This document shows, in pieces, positions 51,546 to 62,170 of a stretch of DNA of 64,000 nucleotides. A program made the position numbers and the translations under genes. The notes under the pieces are model-generated. The model saw nothing but the letters and a program-made list of their open reading frames with translations. It was not told where the DNA came from and did not search any database. Each line of letters begins with the position of its first letter. Within the stretch, counting starts at the first letter, position 1. The stretch is from Acanthamoeba lenticulata (taxonomy: Eukaryota > Discosea > Longamoebia > Acanthamoebidae), in the NCBI GenBank assembly GCA_002179805.1, contig NAVB01000019.1:1-64000 (forward strand). The letters run 5' to 3'.

Positions 51546-54500
51546 TCACAGGTCCTCGACGTCTATGATGTCTTCGTCCTCCATGTCGAGCGTTTCCGCG
51601 TTTTGATTGGCCTTCAGCGGCAGTCCATCGAACACGAACTTGATTCTATGTGCGGCGTGCGTGTGTGTGCGGCGCGTGTGTCAAAGTCATGCGTGTGCGC
51701 CTCCAGGGAGAGCATGTTTTACGTACGAGTCGAGCGCAAGGCCCTTCTTGCGCGCAAAGGCCTCCTGCAGCTTTCGGAACGGATCGCCCTGTTGTGGCCC
51801 ACGCGCGCATGCAAATACGCATGAGACACACGTGAGTCAAGCCCGCCGCACGGCACACGCGCGCGCGTTTGTGCTTCACACGTACGCGTTTGATGCGGAA
51901 CTTGTCTTCTTGAGCGCCGCGTCGCACGCGCAGAAGCACAAAATCACCGTCGTCGTCGGCGTCGTCGTCGCCGCCACCACCGCCAGCATAGCTCGAAGGC
52001 GGCGAGGCGGCCTTTGTCGCCGTCGGGGCCGTCGTTTTCGTTGTTGTCGTCGGCTTCGCGACAGGTGCGGCCGCGGCGGGCGGTAGGCGCGCGTCGGGAT
52101 CGAGCCGGACGTCGATGATGTCGTCGTCCTCCATATCCTCGGCCTCGGGCGTGGTCGTCATCGCCAGCGCGAGTCCATCGAAGATAAACTTGACCCTGTG
52201 CCGCACGACACGACACGACACGACACGACACGACACGACACGACACGACACGACACGACACGACACGACACGCGTGTGTGCGTGAGACGAGACGAGACGA
52301 GACGGCACGGAGAGGGAGAGGAAGGCGCACTTGGCAGGGACGAGGCGGTGCTTGAGGCAGTACGAGTCGAGCAGCTTCTGGAAGCGGTCTGTCCGCGCGA
52401 TTCTGAACTTCTCCTCTGTCGGCGCTCCTGCCGCCTTCTCGTCGGCCCGCCGCAGCCGCAGCACCACGAACCCCTCCTCGTCGTCATCTTCATCTTCATC
52501 TTCATCGGCGTCGCTTTTAGCTTGTGCTGCCGCCGTCGTCTCGGAAGCGCGGGGCGGGAGGCGGATGCCCGCCTCCTTCTCGAGGGCGCCCCGCCAGGCG
52601 AGCGGTGGCGGCGGCAGCGCCACCTGCAACGTCTCCTCGTCCTGCGGCCAGAAAAGTAAATTCATTAAGAAAAGAAAAGAAATAAATCGAAAAGAAATCA
52701 ACAATAGACGCACAAACATGGCGAGGTCTTGGGGCGTCTCGGAGGGCTGGACGGGCATGCCGTCGAATTTGACGATGAAGCCGCCCTCGCTCGCGGGCTC
52801 CACCAGCTTCCTCTGTTGTCAATATGTTCATGATGAGCATCATTTTCTTCTTGTTCTTTGGCAAGGGGCCGTACGGGGTTGGCGACGTAGTCGAGCATGT
52901 CGTGGCGCCGGAAGTGGGCGACGAGAGCGTCCTTCTTCTTGCGGACGTACTCGTTCAGCACCAACGAAATGGCCTGCGTCTTCAGGACCTTGAACTTCAT
53001 CACCTGTTGCGTGTGCCCCATGCCGATCACAAGCCACTCAGCGATGATGCAGATGGAGGAGAAGATGAAAGTGAAGAAGACGAACTTACCTCCTTGGTGA
53101 GCGGGCACTGCAGGCTGAGAAGAACCGCCGATGCTGGCGACGACGGCGGCGGCCGCTCCGTGGAAGTCGTGGCCGTGATCGACGTCGAAGTGGTGGACGT
53201 GGGCATGGACGATCTCGTCGAGATAGTTGCTCTTGTTGTTGTCGTCGTCGGTGTGCTTGACGTCGGCAATGTCGTTGTAGCCGTTGGGTCGTTCTGGCGC
53301 AGCCGGTTGGCGATAAGCTGGTTCTGCCTACAGGTGTGCGTGTGCCGACAACGAAAACAACAACAACAACAAAGATGAGACGCGGACACACATCATATCA
53401 CATTACGCAGCGGCGAGCGCACTGGACGGTCCGGAGCCGCTGTGCGATCTCGGCGGCTCGCGCGGTGGCGCGCACTTGCTCGTCAGCGTCAACCTCAACG
53501 TTGAAAGCATGACGCTGAGGATTGCCGGCAAGAAGCGGGTCGTGGAACCCGTAGTCTTCATCCTCATCCGAGTCGCTCAGCACGATCGTCGACGCTGTGG
53601 AGGGATGATGTGGGATGTGCGAAATGCGATGAGGAATGTGTGGAATGCCAGTGTAATGACGGTGGGCGTACTGCTGGTGGTGGCTGGGGCTGGCGGCGGC
53701 GACGGCCTCTGAGCACCACTGCTGGACGTGACCTTGCGGGACTTGGTCGCTCTTCGACCAGCTTTGCCGTCTCTTGCATCATCGCGCAGCAGAATATCGA
53801 GCTCATCGACGTCTCCACCATCACCCTCGCCATTGTCGTCGTCGCCGCTTTTCCGTTTTGGGTTCTTTGGCGGCCGGCCGCGGGGCTTGGTTGAGGACGA
53901 CGATGACGACGCCGAGTCGGCCTTGCGCTTGCGCCCGCTCGGCCGTTTAGTGCCGTAGATCTCGCCCATGAGCTCCTCGACCGACATCTCGGGCTCCTCG
54001 TCTTCGTCCAGTTTCTGTGCAGAGGTGACGGGCGGCTGCTGCAGCTTGCGAGAGGCCACTTTGTAGCGGCCGGGCTGGGTCACAGCGTCGAGGTCGTCGT
54101 CGTCCTCGTCCAGATCGCTCACTTCCAAGACGTCGTGATCATTGTCCTTGTCTTCATCGTCGCGCTTCTTGGCCGCTACATTCAGCCCCACACCAGGTTC
54201 ATGTTGGTGTTGCACTTGTAACGCAGAGGACGCAACGGTACGTACCGGCCTTCTTCGAAGAAGGAAGAGAACGAGTGGGAGCACGCTTGGTCGTTGGTTT
54301 TAATCCAAGAGCGTCATCAATAAACTCGCCATCATCATCCTCTACCTCAGCGTCGTCTTCCTCGTTCAGATCGACTTCTGCTGGGCAGCACACGCGCAGT
54401 GAGAAGGGCAAGCGAGCATCTCACTTGACAGAAACACGCACCGCGCTTCCCGGCTGCGGCCCGCTTGGGTGCTCGGCGCCTGGTGTCGAAAATGTCATCG

Positions 54501-54576
54501 TCATCGCTCGAACTCTGATAATGTTGAGAATTGTGAGCAACAGTTGCGAACCCTCCCTTCCACTCTTGCGCACCAT
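51546..54576 (-). CDS. RAD60/NIP45-like protein with SUMO-like domains
   Basis: RAD60/Esc2/NIP45 proteins act with SUMO and Ubc9 in genome stability. The ATG is followed at once by an intron (GTGCGC...TTATCAG), then SSSDDDDIFDTRRRAPKRAA, an acidic patch like a SUMO-interacting motif. An AT-hook-like KPRGRPPKNPKRK and other acidic/basic low complexity follow. The C-terminal half has SUMO-like domains: DRFQKLLDSYCLKHRLVPAK / VKFIFDGLALAMTTTPEAED, MEDDDIIDV, and a last one GDPFRKL, IKFVFDGLPLKANQNAETLD, MEDEDIIDVEDL. An earlier GGFIVKFDGMPVQPSETPQD may be a third. The FDG and MEDxDIIDV motifs define the family. It shares a 148-bp promoter with RFWD3. Confidence 0.8.
52204..52272. repeat. CACGA pentanucleotide repeat in an intron
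   Basis: About fourteen uninterrupted CACGA units (CGTGT on the minus strand). They fill the centre of the intron that joins the two halves of a SUMO-like domain in the RAD60-like gene. Confidence 0.9.
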
Positions 54577-54724
54577 GAAGATTTATGGCAAAGATGATGC
54601 GTGTGCCCTTCCGATTTGTTCGCGATCAATTTGTGTAGAAGAAAAGGCGGGAAAGCAAAATCACAAAAAAAAACAAAACTGGATTTTTCAATTTGAAGAA
54701 AAGGCTAGCTGGGGGAGGGCGAGA
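54577..54724. promoter_or_regulatory. Bidirectional promoter of RAD60-like and RFWD3
   Basis: 148 bp between the two start codons. The RFWD3 side carries an A-rich tract (54659-54676) and a purine-rich leader before its ATG. No consensus TATA box was identified. Confidence 0.5.
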
Positions 54725-57700
54725 ATGGACGCCCTGAACGGCCCCGAAGGCCCACCAGTCGCGGTAGGCGAGGCTTCAACGTCGGCTGACGATTTGAGGG
54801 ATTTTGCGGGCCTGCCCTTTTCGCTGTCCTCTTCACCACAATCGTCTCAAACCGATGCGGCCACCACAACCTCAACCTCCACAACAACCGCGACTGGCAC
54901 CTCTTGCACGCCACCGGCGGGCGGTATCACGAACTTGGGCACACTCGGCACGCCCACCATGATCCTCGTCCCCGCCTCGCCCGATGCGAGGGGCGACCAA
55001 CTTGACCCTCTCGGCCGTTATACGCTGGCCGACGACTGCCGCGGCCTGCTGGATGGCGCCGCCGCCATGAAGAAGCGCAAGTCGCGCGGCCACTCGGCCC
55101 AGCGAGCACAAGGCGTCGACCCCAAGAACCTCTTCCTGCGACTGGGCCAAACGGACGATGACGACGTCTTCCAGCAAAAGACGTCCTCCGCCATCAAAAA
55201 GTCCCCCAAGCGGGCTAAGGTGGCTGACGCCGCCGAGTGCGAGCCCGAGGAGGGCGGCGCGCCCGAGTCGGCGTCGCAGTGCACCATCTGCCTCGACAGC
55301 TGGCAATCGTCGGGCGCCCACCGCGTATGCTGTCTCAAGTGCGGCCACCTGTTTGGCCGGAGCTGCATCGAGCGCTGGCTTCGCACCAGTAAGGCCTGCC
55401 CGATTTGCAAGGCCAAGGCCCAGCGGGCCCACATCCGGCCCCTGTTCGTGCAGCACGTCGGCCTGGTCGCGGTGGATGACGGCAACGAGGCCGAGCGCCA
55501 GCGGTTGGCCCGGCTCGTGGCCGAGGCCGAGGCCAAGCGCGAGCACGTCGTCCGCGCCTATCGGGTCGACCTCGAGCGGCTCCACCTCGAATGCCAGGCC
55601 CATCGCCAACAGGTCGAGCGCCTCAAGCGCGAGCTCGACGAGGAACGCACCAAGTAAGTAGCCATGCTGCCCGCACGCGCGTGTTGTGTCTTGTCTAACT
55701 AACGCCGTGCGCGCGGCTTGTGCAGGCGGCTGCACCTCCAGCGGATGGCGATGCAGACGATCCAGAGCGGCCTCTCGGTCGGCGCGGCGACCAATGCCTC
55801 GTCGGCCTTTCTCGCTGCCGTCGCGCACGGACCCGGCAGCAGGGGTGGCAGCAAGTCGTCGTCCGCCTCGACGTCGCCGGTTGGAGCGGCCACGTCGCCG
55901 GCGTCTGCGTCGACTTCGCCTGTCAGCGCCGCGAGCACGTCGAGCACCACAAGCACGCCAACATTGTCGACGGCGCCGCGACCTTCGCTGGCGGCGCTGC
56001 GCGCGTGCTCGTCGTCTGAGATCGTGGTTGATACATTTGATGATCTGCCCGATGTCACCCAACTCGGTTGGAACGCCACGAGCGGTACAACAACGACAAC
56101 AACGACAACGACGACTCCCACACGCGAGGTTTTGCCATTGGCCACAACGCCCTTCCGCCGAAAGCTCAATACTGTACATAAGCTGCCCCTTCGTGTACGT
56201 TCTACCACCACCTGTCATTCTTGGTGCTCTTATGACATATCACCAATCACTGATGACTTCTCTGTTGCAGCGCTCGCGAGTTCTCGACATCAGCGGCGAA
56301 GGCAACCTCTTGGCGTCGGTCGTGACCGGTATTCTCTTTCATTCTTTCTGTTTCGTTTTCATTTTTGATAATCGTTGTTTCCGTTCTTTGGCTCCTGCCA
56401 AGGCGGGGCCGGGCCGGGGACGCGATGGGGCCTGGTCAAAATGAGCCTGCTCGACCCGGCCAACCACCAGGAGACCATCGCGGGCCTTCACGACAAGCAG
56501 ATCCGCGACATCAAGTGTGGCGTGCTCGGCACGTATGCACTGCGCTCCACTCATCACTCGCACGACACGCGCGCATGACACACGCGCACGCACGTATGGC
56601 ACACACGCTACAGGTCGTCGGAGAATCTGGTGCTGACGGCATCAGAAGACAAAGTCCTCCACATTGTGTCTCTCCGCACCAACAGCTCCGTCCAGACGTA
56701 CGCGCGTCTGTTGATTTTATTTTTTTTATTATTATTTTCTCTTCGAATTACTTGGTGATACATACTCGCTTATGTGCACAGGGTGACGCTCGAGGCGGGC
56801 GCGTGGGCCTGCGAGTGGGATCGGAACGATGTGCGTGTCTCCAGCCCTCTCCCCATGCAACTTGTGTGCAACACTGACACTCGCCGTTCAGCCCAACTAC
56901 CTGTATTGCGGCGTGCGCAATGCTTTGTGTGTCTACGACATCCGCAAGCCTGCCGTTGCGCTCGCCAGGCACGTGTGCCGCATACAGGGACAAGCCAGAT
57001 CGCGTACGCGATTGACTCACCGGCGCGCTTACATGTGTTCTCCAGGCCGACGTCCGAAGTGACGCAACCGCTGCACTCGCTGTGCTTTCTGCCGGCGGGC
57101 GCGGTCGGGGCCGGGGCGGGGAAGGCTCTCCTCGCCGCTTCATGCGGCGGCGTGTTCCGCTTCGACGCGGGCGACGGAGGCCAGCAGCACGAAGATCAGG
57201 AGTGGCGCGCTATACACGTGCCTCTCACTGGTACGCCGCGCGTGTGCTTTTGCATGTTTGTTAATTGCTTAATAACAAAAATATCGACGACGACAGGAGT
57301 TTGCTCGTCGGTGTCGTACGACCACGAGAGCCGCCACTGCACGGCCTCGTTTCGATCGTCGCCGCATTACGCGAAGCAGTCACACAACGTACCACAAGCA
57401 TACACGCGACGACCCGCGCACGCACTCGCGATTGACAACTACGATGTGTGCCGCGTGCAGGTGTTTACGTGGGAAGGCGAGAGCGCGCGTGTGCACGAGG
57501 TGCGCAGTCTGTACTCGATCTCTCCACAGACGCTCCTCTCGCGCAGCACGCTTTTCTCCTTTGTCGATGGTACGACCTTGCTCTTGAGCTTGATCTTGAG
57601 CTACGACAAGGCATGGTGATGATGACACCATCACGCGCGTCCAACAGGTGGCGGCGAGGCGGCGCCGCTTGGTCGGCGACTGCTGTTGGCAGCGGGCGCC

Positions 57701-57950
57701 GAGATGAGCAACACGGTGGCGCTCTGGGACGTGGCGTCGGGGCAGCAGGTGATCCACCATCTGGCCCAACACTCCTCGCCTGTCATGGTGCGGCCTGCTC
57801 TGCGCTTTCTTGTGATTGCCGCACTTGGGATGAAGACGTTGTTGTTGATGGTGTTGATGGTTTCAGGACGTACGGCACTACACAGAAGGGGATGGCCTCT
57901 TTCTGGCCTCGCTGAGTGAGCAGCAGCTCTTCCTCCACTCCATCGCGTGA
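54725..57950 (+). CDS. RFWD3: RFWD3-type E3 ubiquitin ligase (RING, coiled coil, WD40)
   Basis: RFWD3 ubiquitinates RPA and RAD51 at stalled forks and inter-strand crosslinks. After a Ser/Thr-rich N-terminus comes a RING: CTICLDSWQSSGAHRVCCLK, CGHLFGRSCIERWLRTSKAC, PICKAKA. A coiled coil follows (RLVAEAEAKREHVVRAYRVD to QQVERLKRELDEE). Many small exons then give RFWD3-like WD repeats: SRVLDISGEGNLLASVV, DPANHQETIAGLHDKQIRDI, LTASEDKVLHIVSLRTNSSV, NYLYCGVRNALCVYDIRKP, RHCTASFR, EMSNTVALWDVASGQQVIHH and GLFLASLSEQQLFLHSIA. A Ser/Thr/Ala-rich insert separates the coiled coil from the WD part. Exon boundaries in the middle (56380-57000) are approximate because introns are short and CACG-rich. Confidence 0.87.
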
Positions 57951-58058
57951 ACAAATGAATCTTGTGCAGATTTATTAAATTTATATTTCAATTTCGAATT
58001 CAAGACAATTTTTGACAATTTTCTTTCAGTTGTTGTTGGCTGAATCGATGCGAGCAGC

Positions 58059-60602
58059 ATGCAGGGGGTGGTGCGGCGGCGGCGAATGCATCGCATTCTG
58101 TGCTCCCGCGGGGCCCTGATGGGGGCGATGATGGGCATCTCCCTCTTGTGGCTCATTTTCAGCCTTATCCCGCAGGTGCGTGCATCCTGCAGCGAAGAGT
58201 CGCAGACCCAATAGCTCACATGTGGGTGCAGTGGACCGACTGGCAAAGCGTGGTGGAAAACGAGGAGGCGAGCCAGATGGCCACCCTCGTCAGAATGCGA
58301 CGATCCTCCATTTACAAGATGCTTGAGGGACGAGATGGAGAGGATGATAAGCCCAGCGAAGCCGATCGAGAAAAGCAAAAAGAAAACGACGTCGAGAGTG
58401 GGGACGAACCACCACAAGCTCAGCACTTGACGATGGAGGACGCCAGACGGGATCTTGAGCTAGGGGGCGCTCGAGACGCTGTTGTGCAGGAAGAGGCTCC
58501 AAAGCGGGAGGAGAGCATCAATGCCAGGTGCAGCTGCCAGTCCGCCACGCAATCCATTCACGAATACTGATTAGGTGGGACTTGAGTAGCGACAGGGCTA
58601 AGGAAGAAGAGAAGGAGGCAGAGGACGTCCAGGACGACGAAGATGAGGCGCTTGCATTTGCCGAGCGAGGCCACACCTTCTACTACCCTTGGTACGACAA
58701 TCCTGAGCACAACCGCAACCAGGCACGTCCCTTCAATCTCAAAATCTTTCTCTCGAAATCAACCACATCGAGTTCGTCTTCCTCATGGTTCTCTTGCCAC
58801 ATGAGCAGGAGTACCTGCACTGGAACCACGAAGTGCTGGCCAGCTACGAGCCAGGCTCACGCAACGGCCCAGCCTTTGTCCCGCCCGAGCAGGTCCGCCC
58901 CCTCTTCCCTCCTGTCATCATCCGCCAGTAACTCACCAAAATGGTGACGATGATGAAGATCGGCGCCAACTTCTACCCGAAGCTGGGCTGCTACTCGTCC
59001 GTCGATCCTGACCTCATCCGCGAGCACATGCGGATGATCCGCCAGGCCGGCCTCGTACGCCACACGACACAACACGACACGACGCGCATGTGCGCTGGCT
59101 CATGCCAAGGGGATTGGGGCGACAGGGCGTGATCACGGTGAGCTGGTACCCACCGGCCTACTCGGACGGGCAGATCCAGTCGAACCCGGGCTTCTCCGAC
59201 GCCACGCTCACCTCCCTCCTCGACATTGCCCACGAGTTTGGCATCAAAGGTGCGCGCGCTCGCCCACGTGTTTTGTGTCTTGTGTTTTGTCGTGTATGCT
59301 CAAGCATGTGGTGCTGCATTTTTGTGTTAGTCAACTTTCATGTGGAGCCCTACGCCGGCCGGTCAGAGGAGACCCTCCATTCCGACATCCACTATGTCAT
59401 CGGTACCGCCGCGTTGTGTCTCCAGCGTGTTTTCGTCTTCATGGCACTTGACACACTGCACACACACATACACATAACGCAGACAAGTACGGGGATCATC
59501 CGGCCTTTTACCGCCACCACCAGACCAAGCTCCCCATGTACCCCTCTCCCTCTATTTTTTTATTATATCTTGTTATTATAATAATAATATAATTGCAAAA
59601 GATTTTAAAATTAACAACAAATAAAAATAATTTAAAATAGGTTCTACGTGTACGATAGCTACCACACAAACTACAACGACTGGGCCAAGCTGCTGGGCGA
59701 CCCGAACCAGCACCCCAAGTCGATCCGAGGCACGCCCTACGACGCGATGGTCATCGCCCTTTTCGTGGGCGCCGAGGACTACGACCGCATCCCGCTCGGT
59801 ACGCACACATGTGAATGTAACTCATACCGGTAACACGCACGAGCGGGCTGACCGCGCGACACGACACGCGCGCGTGTGCGATGGATAACAACAGGCAAGT
59901 TTGACGGGGTGTACACATATTTCGCGACGGATGGCTTCACGCATGGTTCCACCACTGCCAATTGGCCACGTCTTGCCGAGGTGCTCCCGCGCGCGTGTCG
60001 TGTCGTGTCGTGCGGTCCCTCGTGCGCGTGTGTCTGACTTGAACGCACGCATTTTCGTGACGCAGTGGGCCAAGAGGCATGACATGATATTCATTCCTTC
60101 GATCGGTCCCGGCTACGAAGATACCCGCATACGTCCCTGTACGCCATTCCTGACCCGAACCGCACACACGCGCAGCACGACACACGCGCTCACACGACGC
60201 ACGACACGATACACGCGCGCGTGGGTGCCGCAGGGAACGCACGGAACTCGCGGCGGCGGGAAGGCGGGCGCTACTACGACCGCATGATGCAGGCGGCGGC
60301 CGCCCTGCCGTCGGTTCCCGACATCATTTCCATCACCTCCTGGAACGAGTGGCACGAGGTCCGTTCCCTCTTCTTCTCCTTCTTCCTCTTCTTCCTCTTC
60401 ATCATCAGCGTCTTACTTGCCTTCTTGCTCATTTGCCACAACGATGATGATGAAGGGGACGCAAATCGAACCGGCGGTGCCGAAGAAGACGGCCGAGTTC
60501 ACGTACATGGACTACGGGCCCGACGGGCCGGACCACTACTTGCACCTCACGCGGCGCTGGATGCGGGTCTTTGCCGGTCGCTGGCGTTCCCCTTCTTCTT
60601 GA
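58059..60602 (+). CDS. Glycoside hydrolase family 99 endo-alpha-1,2-mannosidase
   Basis: GH99 cuts glucosylated mannose from N-glycans in the Golgi/ER-intermediate compartment. It is type II: basic MQGVVRRRRMHRILCSRG, then the signal anchor ALMGAMMGISLLWLIFSLIP. A Glu/Asp-rich stem follows. The catalytic domain starts AERGHTFYYPWYDNPEHN, EYLHWNHEVLASYEPGS, then IGANFYPKLGCYSSVDPDLI and VSWYPPAYSDG. FHVEPYAGRSEE has the catalytic-site Glu. It continues KYGDHPAFYRHHQ, FYVYDSYHTNYNDWAKLL, IRGTPYDAMVIALF, GKFDGVYTYFATDGFTHGST, MIFIPSIGPGYEDTRIRP and ITSWNEWHE / GTQIEPAVP. It is complete and ends WMRVFAGRWRSPSS. A different upstream ATG (58048) runs into a stop, which decides the start. Confidence 0.9.
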
Positions 60603-61166
60603 CGTAGTTGTTACACATACAAAGAGCCACCTGAGAGTTTCATTTTATTTTTTATTATTTTATTTTATTATTATTAATAATGGACTCGCGTGCGTTGTCC
60701 GTTGGCAAGAGCCCACTGGAGCACAGCGAGGTGGCAGCACAGTGTGGTCAGGTGTGTGAATCGTCAAAGTAATGAAAGTTCACTTTGGACAGCGTCTTCA
60801 CAGTGTCTGTCGCCAACACCCAACAGCAATCACGCCCACCACCGCTTGGAAAATCACATTGAACTCTCCAACGCGGATGGGCGTCTGACGGTCAAAGAGG
60901 TACAACTGCACCTGCGCCCTTCCGCTGCTGCTCTGGCCATATTCACGTTGAAGAGCTGGAGGGCGAATTGCCAAGGGTCATCACCATCATGGCGCCCCAG
61001 GGCTCAGAGAGGTTGGTGGTCACCCACAAGCCTTCTGAAGGCTGCATTGAGGTATTCATGGGCCATGGAGAGGTTGGCTGTTGTCCACAAGCTGTTGGTA
61101 GCATCTCTGTGAAAGACCACGAGGCCTTTTTATTACGTTGGCAACCTCCACAGTGACCATCATCTA
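60603..61166. other. Intergenic spacer between convergent genes, with repeat-gene relic
   Basis: 564 bp between the GH99 and LSM2 stops, much longer than other convergent gaps in the window (17-120 bp). Apart from the ankyrin-repeat relic at 60699-60734 it has no supported gene; the rest (60740-61150) has interrupted frames and a composition like degraded repetitive sequence. Confidence 0.6.
60699..60734 (-). pseudogene. Relic of a WxxANG-type ankyrin repeat
   Basis: 36 bases match the repeat units of the ankyrin gene at 30783-32702 with four differences (compare 31559-31594). The minus strand reads HLAVLQWALANG, the family signature, then leaves the pattern and meets a stop. No neighbouring intact repeat is visible. 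Confidence 0.7.
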
Positions 61167-61820
61167 CTACTGCTGGCTGGCCTTGTATTCGCGGGCTTCG
61201 ATTCGGGCCGAGTCCTGGAGCAGTTCTGTCACCACCTCCTACGCTCGACAACAACATTGCAGACAGACAGACAGACAAACAAACAAACAGACACATGATG
61301 TCAGCGAGCCACGAAGAAGTAGACAAAAGAACAGCAGGAGGTGCGGATAGACGTTGGGGCGAGGCGGGGAGGGAGGAGGTGCCTTGGCTGGGATCTGCAC
61401 GTAGCGGATCACAGAACCACGAATGAAGCAGTTTCGCACGGAGAGCTGCAGACATGAAGGACGACCTCCAGCGTGAACAAAGGAACAGCTGTGGAAGCAG
61501 AAGCGAAAGGACGTGGAGAGAAGGAGGAAGAGGAAGCAAACACGTACAAGATGGGGGTATTTGTCCTCATCAAGGACCCGCACATCGTGCAGTTTGATGT
61601 TGAGGTACTGATCCACTGAGTGCAACACGCCTCGGATGGCCAAATCGTTCTTGAGCTCCACTACCACTTCCTTGCCCACCAAGCTCTTGAAGAACGAGTA
61701 GAACAACTGCCGAGTTCAAGAATTGAGCACAATCGAAAGAAGAATTGATATTTATAAATAAATCAACCCGATACTTTGCCAAAGGCTAAGCACAAATGTG
61801 GAAGCGCCTTAACGTACCAT
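61167..61820 (-). CDS. LSM2: U6 snRNA-associated Sm-like protein LSm2
   Basis: LSm2 is part of the LSm2-8 ring on U6 snRNA and the LSm1-7 decay ring. The ATG at 61820 is directly followed by an intron (GTACGT...TCGGCAG). The protein continues LFYSFFKSLVGKEVVVELKN, DLAIRGVLHSVDQYLNIKLH, DEDKYPHL, then a second intron. It resumes VRNCFIRGSVIRYVQIPA and ends TELLQDSARIEARE plus a short tail. Nearly every residue of the Sm1 motif agrees with human LSM2, and length (about 96 aa) is normal. Introns carry CAGA/CAAA tetranucleotide runs (61259-61290). Confidence 0.95.
61259..61290. repeat. CAGA/CAAA tetranucleotide repeat in an LSM2 intron
   Basis: About five CAGA units followed by three CAAA units in the last LSM2 intron. 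Confidence 0.75.
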
Positions 61821-62170
61821 TTCTCTCCTCACTGAGGTGCAGCGATCAGATTATGCTGCAATTGAAACTGCCGGCGGAGAAAGGAAAATGTGCAGGAAAA
61901 TTTAGAGAAAAAGTCTGGCTTTCGCAGCTGGCAAAGCACAAGGGACTGGACTGTCTGGCTCTGGTTGAGCTGGCTCCAGCTTCTTCCTCATTTCGCGGAC
62001 ACCGGCTCAATGAGCCTGTCCCCACCGTCGGTCCCACTCCAACAAGACAATATAAAATTAAAAATGAAACATTATTAAACAGTTTTCGAGGAACAATTTC
62101 AGCGGGGGAGAGACCTTCACTTAGGCAAGAAGAAAAAGGCCACAGCAGCTTGTCTGAGACCTCGTGCACG
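61821..62170. promoter_or_regulatory. Divergent spacer between LSM2 and the NEIL1-like gene
   Basis: 350 bp between two opposite start codons. The frame upstream of the glycosylase is open but cannot be translated as N-terminus, because the enzyme needs Pro directly after Met. Confidence 0.5.

Noticed and set aside
54872..56218. 448-codon open frame on the minus strand across RFWD3
   Set aside because: It mirrors the RING and coiled-coil exons on the opposite strand; GC-rich codon bias creates long antisense frames. The plus strand has clear family motifs.
58048..58116. Upstream ATG for the GH99 gene
   Set aside because: That frame meets a stop before any intron, while the ATG at 58059 gives a signal anchor.
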